This document shows, piece after piece, positions 14,419 to 28,445 of a DNA stretch of 64,000 nt. Origin of the DNA: Callaeas wilsoni (Eukaryota > Chordata > Aves > Passeriformes > Callaeidae). A program made the position numbers and the translations under genes. Where the stretch lies: positions 83,933 to 147,932 of the forward strand of contig VWPU01004998.1 in assembly GCA_013398955.1 (NCBI GenBank), written 5' to 3'. A model generated the notes under the pieces. It ran no database searches. It had not been told where the DNA came from and worked only from the letters and a program-made list of their open reading frames with translations. Position 1 is the first letter of the stretch, and every line of letters begins with the position of its first letter.

Positions 14419-16491
14419 CTCTTAGCTACTGATTGGGCCATATTCTAGTCTTACAGAATTATTCAGATATTTTTGCTGCTTGTAAGAATGTCTTGAACTT
14501 GCTACACAGATGTGGCCAGTTTGTAGGGGAAATAGTTGTCTGACAGGTCTGATAGTCTGTGACTTCCATAGCCAAAGAGTATGGCTGTCAAGTGGATCAC
14601 CTGCTGGTACACATCATGGATGGGACCAACAAGGTGTGCTGACCCTGGCTAGTCTGTTTGCCTGAGAAGCTGAGAAGAGTTTGCACTCCTAAAGAAGGCA
14701 GTATTATTTGGCACTACAATGCAGAGCATTTTGTCCACGTTCAGTTTGTCACTGAGCAGGAAAGGAAATGGAAATGCACTTGAAGTCAGTGTGATAGGCT
14801 CGGAAAAGTATAGTGGCAATAGGGGAGTGTCTGAGCTGTGGTCACCCTTGGCTGATGGCTCTGATACAGTAAGTTAAGACACAGGTAACATACACTGCAG
14901 TGGAGCAGTTGGAGATTCCTGACCGCGGGCATTTAAGATGTAAAATAGGATTGGGGCAATCAGGGATATGGACAAAGAAGGCTGAATTCAGGGCAGGTGT
15001 AATCCATATCATCATAGGGCCCGGCTTTTTATGGACTCATTCAGGTAGTCAAGTTTTTCATAAAATAATGGGGCAGATGTCACAAATTTGAGTTAACAGA
15101 TAAGCTTGAGCCCTGTGGAAGAAAGTGAAAACTACAGATTAACTGTGAGGTCAGCTGCCCCCATACTGCTGAATTTGCTACACACAGTAATTATGTCAAG
15201 TGTCCTGAGCTAGTTATAGACTGACAAGGAATTAATTTTTTTTTTTTTTTTCCAGAAGAAATAGTTTTTTCTTTGCTCAGATACATACTTTAAAAGGGCT
15301 TGAAGGAGAAAGGGGAAGGTGGCCATCTTATATCAGATAGCGCTTCACTTCAGGTAATGCCACACTTGTGCTTAGCAGGTTGTTCTTCTGCAGCTCTGAG
15401 AAAGATTGCGCTGTTTGTCACATGCATGCCTTGTGTCAGAGCTCTGAAGAGTGAATTGCCATGAAGGCAGGCTTCTGGTCACGAGTTTCAGTTGCTTTTC
15501 AGGTAATGCCATATATGTCTCATTGCCCTTTGCTGACAAAGTTATTGAAAGAATCCTTTCCTTTCAAACATATTTTTGAAAATGTAACTCAGCCCTGAGA
15601 AGGTGGTATCATGGCCTGCTGTTCCTGCTGTCCCAGTGATTCCAGGTTATACTTTCATAGTTTCGAAGCAAGCATGGGGATTGCATTCACCTTCTCTTTT
15701 TCCTGTCTGCAATGCAATTTGAGACTGGATTTTAAATGCAGCCAGGCCTTCTTACGTATGATGTCCTGGTTAGGAGGACACTGACAGTAATGGCAAGCAC
15801 ACTGTACAAGCCAGAGCGAACTGCCTGATTTTCTAAGCAGCACTGGCTCTGGGTTTACAGGAGTTAAATCTATGTGTCTAATCTAAGTACTGACATGCGC
15901 AAAATATACCTGCTTCATATACTTGGAATCAAGTTACTTAATATACCAGCACTTTTAATGTCATGTTTTATGGACAGCCTCACTTGCATAGTAATCTACC
16001 TTCTTCTACTCCTACTGATCTGAGTGAAATCTGAACGTAAAATCTGCTTAGGAAGAAATAAAAGGATCCATTAATTGTTTGCAATAAATGTATTTATTCT
16101 CTGGATAAATAGTATTTGAGATTCCGGTGTGCTTGGTCTTGTCACAAGTTCCATTAATGCTTTTTGTAATAGGCAGGAGATAGGAGGAGGAGATAATAGT
16201 TCTGAAAAAAAGGAAACAAAAGAATCTAAAAAAATCCCCAAGTAACTCATGTTAAAGTTTTTTAGAAATACAGCTCTTTGAATACAGGTGCTGGTAGCAG
16301 CAACATTGAAGGTCTGTCAGAAGACCCTATTGGTTTGGGTTGGACAGGAATTAACTAGGCAGTCGGGCCACCATGTGTACAAACACCATCTGCTGTAGGA
16401 CAGTTTTTCTCATGTAAATATACCAGATAACCCTTGATCCCTTTCTCCTGCTACTGATGATATGCTCACTCATGCGCTTTGGTATTTCCAG

Positions 16492-16533
16492 ATTCCGCCC
16501 AGCTCCGGGACAGCTCGCCCGCTGAAAAGGCAG
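16492..16533 (+). other. candidate cryptic or poison exon (42 nt) in the first intron
   Basis: The segment lies between an acceptor-like TTTGGTATTTCCAG and a strong donor, AAGGCAG|GTGAGG. It is GC-rich with several CpGs (TTCCGCCC, CTCCGGG, GCTCGCCCGC) inside a CpG-depleted intron. The host intron is phase 2. If the segment were included between the flanking CTNND2 exons, the reading frame would meet TGA at 16523-16525, after ten codons. That would make it a nonsense-mediated-decay (poison) exon rather than a protein-coding cassette. Another frame (beginning IPPSSGTARP) is open through the segment, so use by a different transcript cannot be excluded. I have no evidence of expression. Confidence 0.3.
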
Positions 16534-19500
16534 GTGAGGGTGCTGGCTGTCATGCCAGGGTCACCTCTTGTCAGTGTCTCCAGCTCTGTGCTCGGCAGCT
16601 GCTGGGAACTGACCTGGCACTCAGGGGAGTCACTCGGTGATGGAGTGCAACCTGGATTCTTGTCCAGGTTATTTTAATTATGTATTAATTCTTGAAAGCG
16701 CTTCTGCTATTGTAAAGTGGACTTCATAGAGCATGTCAGTCTTGAGAAGGCAGTCTTTACGTGTAATACGGAAATTTTACAGGTGTTATGGGCTCACAGT
16801 GCTGCAGAAGAACATGTTTTCAAATTTTTCTGTTCTTCAGTGGTGAAAACAATAACTTCAGAAAAATAGAACAGAAAACTTTTGGCCACTATTAGTGTCT
16901 ATCACCAACATTTCACATGCGATTTTAAGTAGTATTTAGTTTTAGACAGAGGTCAAGAAGTCCAGCCTTATCTGATACCAAAGGACAGCTTTAATACATT
17001 TCAGGTACTGATCTTGCCTCATTTTCAAACTGCTTGAATTTGTCTTGCATGCTTCTGTGGAAAACTGTATTCCCCCAAGACTGACTTTTGAGGAATGCTG
17101 GGTTGTGTCTCTCTTGCTCAGCTTCAGTTTAGCACCACCAATTGTGTCTTGTCTGGCTCTTTTTGTGCACAGTGTTCAAATTTTGTACTGCTTCCCGCTT
17201 TATTTTTGAAGCTATTAACTTGGCAATGTCTTCTGATAATGGGTTAAATGCCCAATGGAATTCCAGATGTATTAGAACTATTTTTCTTTTTTTTTTTTTA
17301 CTCCATGAAAGAAATTGTGCTGTGTGGAACCTTAATGAAATCAAGTGCATTCACTTATTTTCCTTCTGAATCATTAGCAAATTTTTAACTTTGGAAGCCA
17401 GCCTAGGCTTGAGTTGTTAGTTTTGATTTTCTCCTCCTTTCTTAAACAGGTATGATACTTTGTAATGTCTGTTTAGAAATTGCCACCCCCAGCTTGATAG
17501 AGTAACAAAATGTGTGGTTACATCTGCTTATTTCACTTTTGCACTGGACACAATATAGTTCATCACAGGACATAGAGTATATGGTATTATTGAAATTCGC
17601 CTTACCATTATCCTTGTGTAGAACACTATTCTTGTTGAAAACAGGCCAGATATAGTGTTTTTCTCTGTACAGATCACTTCTGTTCCAGTCCATCCTAACA
17701 TCAAAGCTGTTCTGTATTGAAGTCAAAACTATCCAGTTGTCGTGCACAGTGTTGTGTTGAACTATATTTCTCAACACAAGAAATTGTTGAAATTAAGATT
17801 CTTAGAGTTTTGTTTATAGGTGGGTCTTTTCATGTTTTCTTTACCAACTTTTTGCTTACTCATTGTTTTCTTTAAAAGGAAAAAGAGAGTTAGGATCTGG
17901 ATACAAATTTTAACAATTGAAGAGTAGGAATACCTCCCAGCCAGCACTCATTGATCTGGCTTTGAGCAGAGGTTTTACAACATGATAGGGAGTAAAAATC
18001 TGTCTCTGCTCTTGACACTGACAGCCCTGAAGCTAACTGGTATATACTGTTTTTCCTTAAAAGGGCCACAAAACTCAGTGCTTTCTAAAGCAAAATTATT
18101 GTTTTCAACTATGTGCTTCAGCATTCCTGTACTGTGAAAAATTAATTTTTGAGAAGTCTAGAACAGATTTTATGTGATTCATATTCAGGGTGAAAAAAAA
18201 AAATCAGTTTCCTCGCTTTTCATATTAGCTCTGTTTTGCAGTGAGAACAGATTTAGCTCTTTGATTGGACTATTTCCAAGATGCACTGAACAAGTAATAT
18301 GAAATCTCAATTTTACAATCAGCATTTAAGCCTAGACTAAGATATTCAAACAGAAAGAAGTTAACAGAGTTAGCAAATGATGGCATAACTCAGTTGAGAA
18401 CCCCTCAAAATTTCATTTAGTGTAATTAGAGAAAAGAATACTAAAATAAATGCAAAGCTGGTAACTTTTGTGTATATGTAATATTTCTGAACATGGAACA
18501 TGGTGATTTAGATGGGCACAAAGAGGAAAATATTACATAGTGGCATGAGCTTTAGTGAAAACTAACTGGATTCTGGATCTACCAGGCATGGGAAAGAAAG
18601 AATTTCAATTAATTGTTTTGAACAAGTGATGTTGAGGCATCCTAGAGATGGATTTGCATAGGTAGCCAGGAACTCAATTTTCTTACGGTTCAGTAACCTT
18701 TTCCCCAAAACAAAGGACGTTCAAAGAATTGTATCTGCCAATGTAAAGATCAGCTAGTTAGTTGAGATTGGGATTTCATTTCCCTTGTCTGCTGTTTCAG
18801 CAGAGTCAGCAGAGAATATCAGTGCTTTTATTTAACCAAATACAGTTTAACATTTTTCTGCATAATTGTGCAGACTTTCCAGAAAGTACTAGACAGTCCT
18901 TTGCACAGGATGAGGATCACTGCCCTCTCTTAATACTTTAAAATGTTACAACTTTCAAATTTGAAGTGCTTTGAGGACTGAAGTAGGTAGAATTTGGTTT
19001 TATCAAACAAGCCATCTCAGCAGTTGAATTCTTCTATTAAAAGGTTCTTATATATGAACTTGGTGCTACCACAAGTGACAGAATGACTGGTCTCTTAAAT
19101 TTTTACAAGTGATAAAAGCATAGAGCTAAGCCTCTTGCATTTTTTTTCAGTGCAACGTGTGAACCTCTAATACTTGTGAAGTCACTTCTCTAGTATATTA
19201 GGGCCACATTTGCATTGGAAAAATTTGCAATAAATAAGTAAGACAACTTTCACCACTTGTCCAATTGACTCTCTGCTTTGGTCTCCCCATTTTGTGGAGA
19301 GAAAGATGGTCTCTTGGCAGCTTAACGGAACAATAATATGGAATTGAGGAGTACGCTTTTATTTTTCATGAGTATTGGTAAGATTGCCCCAACCAGGCCA
19401 CAAGCTTTAGGAAAAAGTCTGCAATTCAGCTGTAGCAATATCAGCTGCATGGTAATAGGTGCAGATGGGGAATTTGGTACTTGCTTCAATATGTGGAGAG

Positions 19501-22500
19501 TGAGCAATAGAGGAGTTACAGAAAAACCAAAAAGAACAAAGAAGTTGTGTGTAGAACTTCCAAAGTTTACTGAGCACTTGCTTTTGGGTCTGATCAGAGT
19601 TTTACTCTAACTCTGGCTACTAGTACAGCTCTTCATGGTTTACCTGGTTGACAGACCTTCGAGACTGGACCAGGACATAAAGTTCTGTTGCAAAGTAATT
19701 GCAACAGAAGTAATTCAGTATTGAAATGTGTAGATTATATATGAGATGAAAAGAGTCAATATTTAACTGTCTTGTGAGACTTCACATTCTGGATGTAGAG
19801 AATATATAAGTAGAAACATGATTTAATCCTGTTGTTAACAAAACAAAATTTCAAAGGATTGATTTAGTTGTCTAGTAACTTTCACAATGTTTTATATTGT
19901 AATATTCTTCTAAGAATAAAGACAACTGAAAATATTATTTGTTTCAGCATCACTAGTATGATATCTGTAAGATATTTTTCTTCTTAATTCTACAAAGATG
20001 TCCTTTTACTCTTTAAGAATATTCTTTTTAATGCCTGCATATAATTTTTAAAAATACAACATATTTCTTACATCTGTCCATACTAAATGTCTCACCTATG
20101 GACCTGGTTTTACTTGTGTAGTGTCTCCTGTGTTGTATTTCTTCTGGTAGGCAATGAATAATGGAAGAAATATTATTTTCATAGGGAACTGATTCTCATT
20201 TTCCCCTCTGCACCTTAGTGGTGGAAAAAGCCAGAATAGAAAGACTCTGTGCTTACAGCAAAGCTCCCAATCTATCTAAAGGTTACATTTACTTTTTGTC
20301 AGCTTGCATTAATATAATTTTAGTAATTTTCAGTAATACATGTGTGATTAAAGGTTATCCATATAGCTAAATAGCTGTTATTACCATGTGCCATTTTAGT
20401 TACTTGGATAATTTGTTAACTCTGTATACAAACAGACAGTTTACAAATAAGAACTTTCACTCCTATAGTTAAAATCATAAATCAATAGCAATTTTTCAAG
20501 GGTTGATCCAGCTGCTTATCACCCACCTAACAGACCCAATTACCTTTACATTCATCTAACATTTTATGTTAGAAAGTACTTTCCTGTTGCCTTTATGTTC
20601 ATCCACTGAAATGTACGTTTAACACTCATCAGTTCTTACATACGTGATTCTGGGTGCTGCTTCTAGAAAACTCTATTGCCTGGTGTTTCTGGTGGTATCA
20701 GTTATTATTTTATGCAGTTGTGTGGATACTGCTCTGTAACAATCACCAAGCTGCCAGCATCACGGGTTAAGGTTATTTCAAATATAGAACTGGAGGCACC
20801 ATCCTGAGCTGTCCTCCAGTTCCTTGAAGCTGGAACTAACATCAGCTTTTTCTAATAAACTTACAAAACAACCTTCTAAGAGCAGAGTGAGTATAGTTTT
20901 GACACCTCAATTCAACTTGCATGAGATTGGCTGTTTCTGTGATGTTTTAATACCTTTTTTTAAGTTTCAGCAAAAATTTCAGTGACCAGCTTGAACTTGT
21001 TTTTCCTTGTCCCATGTGTTCTTCCTCTGATTATTTCTTTTTCTCCTGTTCTTCAGCCTTGCTAAATTATAAAAGTCAGTTGTGCTCCCTTCTCAGACTT
21101 CAGTCCTTTCATCTAAATTCACCAAACTCTTCTAATTTCACCTTTTATTAGTTTTGATTTTCTCTTTTTAAAAAAAGATAAAATAAATGAACAAATTCTG
21201 AACAGCAGAATACTGATGGAGTCTCCCACATGCCTTGCTATATTATGTCCAGGACAGTACTTTGAAATTAGCACAGGTTTAAGTAGGGACTGGACCAAAT
21301 GTTGCCAAATTCTCCCATAAAAAAAGATCAACAAAATCTTTCCTGCTTCCTGCAGAATCTGCTCCTGTTTCATGAGAGTGTTTCATGTTCACACATCTGG
21401 TGGAGAATACAGAAATGAAAGACAACTTATAAGCTATAGATGACTACCATGCAGTCTCTTTAGTGCCAAATTCAGACAATATATTGACATCGAGGCTATT
21501 CTTTGTTAGTTACAGGGGACTTCCGACCACTGTGGAAGCACAGTAGGAGTTTGCTTCTGGCTCCAACAGGCATAAGCTGCAGGAAAGGAAGTAGCTAAGT
21601 AAAATGAAGAAACATCCTGGTTCTGTATTTTCTTCTGGAGAGGGGAGAAGGAGTGGAGAGAAAAGGAAAGAATTGTTTACATGGAAAGAGGCGAAGGTGA
21701 AGAGCCCTGTGAAGGGAGGTTTTTTAGAAGCAGCTGAGTGAAGCTAATGTGAAGAGGCTGTAAGGGAGAAGAACTGGGAAAGGCTGTGATGTGTGATTTC
21801 ACACAGTGACAGGCTTTGTGTGTGTGTATTGGGAATTTCCTGCGTGGAATACACTTTCTTCAAGGTAGAGGCTGTCTGGCTCAGTCTGCATTATTTCCCT
21901 TAGGAAGCGCTGAATTTAAAATGAATCACCCCCTCAAAACATAGAGAAAATCCCTTTCTATTATTTACCAAGGACAACACAGAACAAATATTGTAGCTGA
22001 AATAGTCATATAAAGTGTAATCGTACTTTACATAATTTACCTAAAAAAATGGTCAGCATGAGGCTCTTGGCTTCTTCATGTTAAGGATTAACTCTTCTGC
22101 AGAAGGGATATTCTTGTGCAGTTTGTTGAGAAGATGAGGAGCTTCATGTTACTGGTGCTGGAGTTTTTTTAACCTGCTCTAGCAGTTAGCTATCCCAGGA
22201 AAAAAAATTGCAATATCGTCATGTACAGAAGTGGGTTTCCTTAAATGAATTTAATTTATATTACACCATATTTATTCAGAAATTAATGTTATGGTACCAA
22301 AGACCAGAACCAAAAAGATACTGAAAAAATATGTTGTAATTCTTATTTTTAGGTGACTCTCTCCACACATCCATGGTTTGAGTTAACACCCAAACCACAG
22401 TGCTCATACAATGCACAGGGAAATACGTGCCTCAGAAAAGAATCCATCTCATATTCACTGAATATTTCTTACCCAGCATCAAAACACAGGTTGTTTAAGG

Positions 22501-23274
22501 TACCTTACAAGAAAGTCACTCTCACTCCTAGTCTTCAGTACCTTTTTCTGCTCCACTGGGAAAATACCTTTCTTCAGTGTTACTGTCTGCACACTCACCC
22601 TGAAGGCATCTTTCAAAACTTGGTGTGAAGAAAATCTAACTGTGGTGGTGTCTTTTACAATGGAGTTTCTTAACTAAAATAATGTATTATTTTCTATACA
22701 GGATAGAAGTTTCAATAGGAAAGACAGGGAATAGCCCGATGGTTACATTCAACTTAGTCACCACTTTGATTTCTCACAAAATATTATAACTAGTTCCATT
22801 ACATTGTGCACGAGTGCTTTAATAGCTGAACTATTGGAGTAAAGGGAGGAAGGAATGAAGAAACTACACCTCACTTTATCTTTTAAGATATTGTATTGTT
22901 TTCTTTAAAGCATGACAACCACTATCCTACTCTCTGTGCAATGTTGTCAATAAGGCCTGCTTGAAGAACACAGTTTTATGGGTACTGATAGGCTGTGGTA
23001 TGATTTAAGCACCAGACTGCTCTGTAGCCTTAGGGCAGAGATGATTCTACCTCTCCACTATTGATTTCTCTAATTCGCCATTTCTGATTCTATTTTAGAT
23101 GCTTGTTTGGTTTGGATCAGATCCAAATACCACCACTGGGACTGAAGGAATACCATAGTACACTGCTATCTAAACTGATCTGCTGTGTAGAAGCGGCAAA
23201 ATTTAAAATTTAAGGCTGAGTGGTGAGCTCATTGCTTGGCAGCTTCCTTGGGAGGTGAAGGCGAGAGGGAAGAG

Positions 23275-23570
23275 CTGAGCTCTTCTCCCTGGGATCCAGA
23301 GACAGGACACTTGGGAACAGTTCAAAGCTGTGTCAGGGGAGGTCCAGACTGGGCATGAAGAAGTATTTCTTTACCAAGAGGGTGATCAAACACAGGAACA
23401 GGCTCCTAGAGAGGCTGTCAAGGCCCCAAACCTGTCACTGTTTAAGAGGCATTTGGACAATGACCTTAATAACCTGCTGTAACCTTCAGTCAGCCCTGGA
23501 GTGGTCAGGTATTTGGACTCAATGGTCATTGTAGGTCCCTTGCAATTGAAACATTCTAATTCTGTTCTCT
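23275..23570 (+). mobile_element. CR1-type LINE 3' end, sense orientation, truncated
   Basis: The segment has the layout of a CR1 3' terminus. A 'gggcatgaagaagtatttct' block comes first, followed by a block equivalent to 'caaacacaggaacaggctcc', a 'gtcactgtttaagaggcatt' block, a 'ggactcaatggtcattgtag' block and a terminal ATTCT-rich tail (ACATTCTAATTCTGTTCTC). This corresponds to the C-terminal RT residues plus the 3' UTR of an avian CR1 subfamily different from the long copy at 46474. It is only about 300 bp and non-coding. Confidence 0.65.
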
Positions 23571-23794
23571 TCTAAATGTGCTCCTGTAGCTATGTTCAGT
23601 TTCAGAAATGAGGTCCTTTCTCAAGTAAAAGTAGGTTTGAAGCAAACTGGAAGAATTAACAGTATTAGCAGAAATCCAGCCCTGGGCTAATTCCTCCTTT
23701 TTGTGAACCATCATCCTTTTTCTTGCTTAATTAGTAATGGTAAATTACAAAATTAGGTAATTTGGTTTGATTTTAGCTTCTCTAAGTAAGAATA

Positions 23795-23930
23795 AAAGAG
23801 TGGTTGTACTGATTCAGAACTGGGGTCTATCTAGCCCAGTATCCTGTCTGAAACGCATAAGGGCATGAAACGGACATCAGGGGAAGAGTGAGAACAGGGC
23901 AGTCACAGGGGACTTGTATCCCTAATGTTG
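23795..23930 (-). repeat. probable ancient amniote CR1 or SINE-like fragment
   Basis: The phrase GGTCTATCTAGCCCAGTATC, followed by 'aggggaagagtgagaacagg', resembles a common old interspersed repeat of birds, turtles and crocodilians that derives from CR1 3' sequence. It is short and diverged, and its edges are approximate. Confidence 0.45.
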
Positions 23931-26000
23931 TTATTGTGTCCAAGTTTAAAGTTAAATAAATACACAAAGTATGTATTGCCCTCTAAATTCTTCTCCTTGG
24001 AACAACAGAGCTTGGAAGGCTTCCACTCTGAAAGAATCCTCTGTGTTCACTGTCACGCCAGTGTCTGCAGAACTGAAGCTAAAGGAAACTGGCTGGTTGC
24101 AAGCTAAGTAGCGAGTATTCTCTCCCTAGGTGACTAAGTTCATTCAAAACTGAAGTAAATGGGTTTTGGGGGTTTGGTCTCTGTGAAATTAATTCGGTAA
24201 CAAAATAAAATTTACTATAATTGATACTCTTGTAGAACATTTCAGGAGTGATGGTCAAAAACTACAGGAAAACGGCCTGTGTTATGCTTTGTCCATGAAA
24301 TAACAACCTCTGGCACCTGCTTTGCAAGCCCTTAAGCAGTGCACTGTGTGGAATGCAAGGCTGCTGGTGCCTTTCCATGCACCCTGTGTACTTGAATAGT
24401 GTTCTTAGTGGTGTAGCACCTGAACTTTAAATCACATTTAAATAAGAAGAAACAGAACAGTTTTATTAAGCACAATCAGCATAGGGAAATTGAATATAAA
24501 TAGGACTGGAGCAGTTTAGAACTTGTTTTTAAAGGAAAATCATGTCTGCAAATTTCTGCAAGTATTAAATGCAGAGGAAAGCATTGATTTTTGAGATCTA
24601 CTTGGAAATTTCGCTGCAAATATTTCCCTGCATCATTGGAAAGAAGTAAAAAATTTTCATAGCACAGCCACAAAGTTCTGCTATTGATTTCATAAAACCT
24701 AGGGAATAACAATAATTTTTCTGGGGAAAAAATTAGACATTTCTCTTTCCCTACAGGAACTTGAAGCGAGGCTGTTCTAATAAAGGTGGGAATTAACCAC
24801 CTGAATGGTTTACTGTCATCTACAGCTAAGAACTTTGTCATAATTTTAAAAGTAAGTTTGAAATTTCCAAGGTACAAAAGAGCAGCCATCAGTAAAATGT
24901 GTGAGTTTGTGGGGGTATTGTTTATTTATTTTGGTTTGTTGGATTTATTTTTTTACATTTTCCAGGATCATTATAGGGGATTGGATGAGGTTTGTTGGAA
25001 CATCAAAAAAAGGACTTCTTGAAAGCGTAGCCAGGTTGATACCACAGCTGACTAATAGAGTGCTATTAAATATTTGAGAGAGCCTACAGTGTCACATTTA
25101 TAGAGGTGAAGGGAGTGACTACCACTGTCAGAGATTTTGATGTAATTTTAAATTGGCCACAAAACCCAAAAGTTGCTCTTGAGGATTGTATTTTACTATG
25201 GTAATTTATTGAAGGGTTGGTACTTTTTCGCAGGATTATTTAATGTAAAATTTATTCTTAGGTTATTTGGTTTTTTCCCCCACCAGATAGTTCATAGTAA
25301 AATTTGTTTAGTGTTTTGCAGATAACCTGAAATGTACTGCTGATTTAAAATCTGCTTCTCCTTCGCTTTAGAAGGAATATTAGTTTTTCAGCCTCCTTGC
25401 TTTTTGTGAAATGCTTCTGGATCTTTTTTATTCCACCTTCCACAACAAAAAAACAATTTAAAAATCAGTGAGACACTATCTGCCTGTAATTATATACAGC
25501 AATGTTTATGTAGCTCTATTGTAGAAATAATTGAAAAGATCATGTGCTGATACAACTTCTTGTAAAATCCTTTCATAGCTTTTCTACAGTAGTGTTATAT
25601 ATAATTTCATTAATTGTTTTAGATATAATTTTATAAATTGTTTTAGAAAACAATAAAAATATTTTGGTGTAGCAGATAGCTATAGCAGTTTCTCAAAAAA
25701 TGAGTGACAACTGTAAACTGAATGACTTCACACAAAGGAGAGGCACACAATAATTTCTTGGGTAATTAGAGGAATACAGAAGTGTGAATTTGCCCTGGCA
25801 GCCTGTATGCAGCCTCAGTGATAAAGCAAGGAATGTGCCAGAAACAGTGAATGAAAGAAAACCTACCTCCCTTCCCAGCAAGCAGTGAGCTTCTTTGCTG
25901 TGGGGGTCTTCTGGGGAGAAGCAAGACAATGAATAACCAACTGCTATAGCTTGCTGTGCATGGGCACTGATGCATTTTGGCGCATGGGATAAAAACAAGG

Positions 26001-26740
26001 AATTTCTGCAGGCTGCATAATAAATACTATTGCTGGAGAAGTGTGTACAGAGCAGTGGAGCTCCTTCTTGCACTGAATGGTTCTGAACCTATCAAGGCAT
26101 TTGTCTGAAGTGGGCCAGGTCTCACATTAGGCCATCTAATGTCTAAAACTAAACCCAAGTGATCCTGCAAGTACTGCTGTGTCCAGGTAGTGTGCAAAAT
26201 GTGTGTGTTTGGCTGGGTTTGGTGTAACTTACCTTTGCCTACCATTGTCCCTGCTGCCAGTGCCACAGGCACATATCCACCTTCTAGGAGTTCAGCTGAG
26301 TCCAAGGTGCCCTTGCTGCTTCCCAGCACCTGCTTTGGAAGCAAATCCTTGCATGTTTTTACAGGCCCAATGACAACAGAGTCTGAGGATGTCTCAGGCA
26401 GCTTTTCTTCTGCCAAAGTACTCAGCAGCATTCCCCACCTCTGAGTTACCTCCCTTGAGGACTTTGGTTACTTTTATAGAAATATGGCTGGTGAATGTCG
26501 TCCAGGAAAGCATTATTTTGGTGTCAGATGGAGCATTCACTTCTATACCACCAAAACTGCATTTGACTTCTGTAAATTGCTGGGAGAGGCATTTGATGGT
26601 CTTCTGTAACTCACCTTGTTATGCAGGTGCTGGCTGTCTCCACAGAGTCCATCTTATCACGGTGGATTCGTATCAAGTCCATCATGAAGGGCACCCACTT
26701 CTTGTTTAACTTGACTTGAGGTACAGGAAAAAAGGAAGGC
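26001..26740 (-). other. unidentified exon-like open frames on the minus strand (gene or retrocopy remnant, or antisense transcript)
   Basis: Read on the - strand, this segment has three protein-like open frames in succession. The first contains NKKWVPFMMDLIRIHRDKMD and ends just past a near-perfect donor (ATAACAAG|GTGAGT, near 26610). The second begins QKTIKCLSQQFTEVKCSFGG and runs into the third by a change of frame. The third contains LPETSSDSVVIGPVKTCK and ends at another consensus donor (GGCAAAG|GTAAGT, near 26230). A pyrimidine-rich tract precedes the first frame. I do not recognise the protein. The frame changes suggest a decayed copy, and the donors suggest spliced structure, but either may be chance. 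It runs opposite to CTNND2, so it is not part of that gene. Confidence 0.25.
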
Positions 26741-28165
26741 TCCCTAAGGCCTGGTTTGTTGCTTGTTTATAGACAAACTGTAGGTCAGTCTGGGATTTTT
26801 CTATTCATGCCTGAAAAGGGATAAATGTGATGTACAGAGCTGCTGGCAATAGTCAGACATCCTCAGCTGGCTGTAGGAAATGTGCATTTTTGCAATGCTT
26901 TGTGCTTCTGCGGTTTTCTCGCTGTGCAGAGGCAGGTAGAGCTCCCCAGGTGATGCTCCCCAAAATGGGCTCCCTGCAGCGTGCTGTGCTCATTTGCCTT
27001 TCGCCCTCCCACTATGCAAGGTCACACACAGAGGGTTCTCGCTCCTTCGGTGCTTTTATGACATGCGTGCAGAAATGGGAACATGTGAGTTCAGCTGGAA
27101 TCAAGATGACCATTCTGTGGATATTTACTCTGCTCATTCTTGCCTAGGGAGGTAAAAAAACTTTTACTGGAATATCTCCTTTCCTAGGTGGTTATTAAAG
27201 GTAAAGCTTTAAGCACAGTGTAGTGCATTCTTACAGAAGATAGGTTCATTAGCTTCAACATTAACATCAAGAACTAAATATATAACAATATTCTTCTTTT
27301 GTTTAGTCAAGTGTTTTGTTCATTTGTTTGGGTTTTGGCATTATCTTCTCATTCATAAGTTATTCAGCTTCCTTGGGATTTTCCCTCAATATGTTAAATT
27401 TTCCAAAGACAATATAGGCATAGAAGAATCAAGTTTTGCATAGTTGAATGGTGATGGAGGATTCTTTATGTCACTCAGGTAGAATTAAGTAGAATAGTAG
27501 TCTTATTTGTACCTAGAACATTTGAAGTATATACAGGATGCAATGACTACCAAAAATAAAAGAAGAATAAATAAATCAAATTTATTCTTCTGAGTTTGGG
27601 TTAAGGGAGGTAGTAATTCTACCTGCTTGAGTTCTCAGCTCAGTCATCTTTTGTGCTACTATTTTCTAATGCTATACTAATGTAGTTCTGGTTAAAATCC
27701 CTTCCTCAAACTCTTAAGGTGGGCTCAGGTTACCATAGTTCAGAACAACTTGATAAAGAATTGTATTGCTCATCTTCCTCAGTCAAAGATACTAGCATTT
27801 GCAAACTTATATAATGAGGCATAGGAATATGCAGAAAAGTGGTTGCTAATGCATTTTTCCTTAGAAAAAAATATGAAGCAAAATATGTTTTGCTGAACAT
27901 GCTGAAAAATTTATTGGGGACAATACTTCTGTTAATTATTGGTTTTTTGTCTTTTCATGTACTGGATGTAACTATACAGTCAGTTGTACTGATCTCCTGT
28001 GAAGCTGGGAAACACCTAAAAGAAAAGGACAAAAAAGCATGCCCTTTTATTCACTCAAGCAGATTTGGCACAGTTGTGTGACAGCCTAAAGGCTTCCTGC
28101 ACAAATACATCAGGTTGCTTCAGTCAGGAATCTTTTTCAGGCTAAAAGCAGGAGAAGCTCAGTTT

Positions 28166-28197
28166 AAAAAAAAAAAAAAAAAAGATTAAAAAAAAAA
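28166..28197. repeat. poly(A) tract
   Basis: This run of about 17 A, then GATT, then 10 A may be the tail of an old retrotransposed insertion on the + strand. The sequence upstream has no recognisable parent gene. Confidence 0.7.
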
Positions 28198-28445
28198 GAC
28201 AGGAAAACTAAAGAGTATCTAAATTAAAACTATTGCAAATTCAAATAAAGTTTTCTAGGGAAACCATTTAAATGTTTGTGTGCAAGGCTCTGGTATTGGT
28301 TTGCAACCAAGAAATGGCAGCTTCAATATCCAACTATACTGGATTGTTAAAAAGTTAAAGAGCATGAATTTAACTGAGGATACTGGCACTCTTTCCGTAC
28401 CAGAATATACTGATATCCTTGTAGGAGCAAATACAATGTTAATAG

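Noticed and set aside
27839..28081. 80-codon frame with a hydrophobic, membrane-like stretch (LLGTILLLIIGFLSF)
   Set aside because: It begins at a GTG with no initiation context. Hydrophobic runs are expected from T-rich intron, and there is no splice or conservation support.
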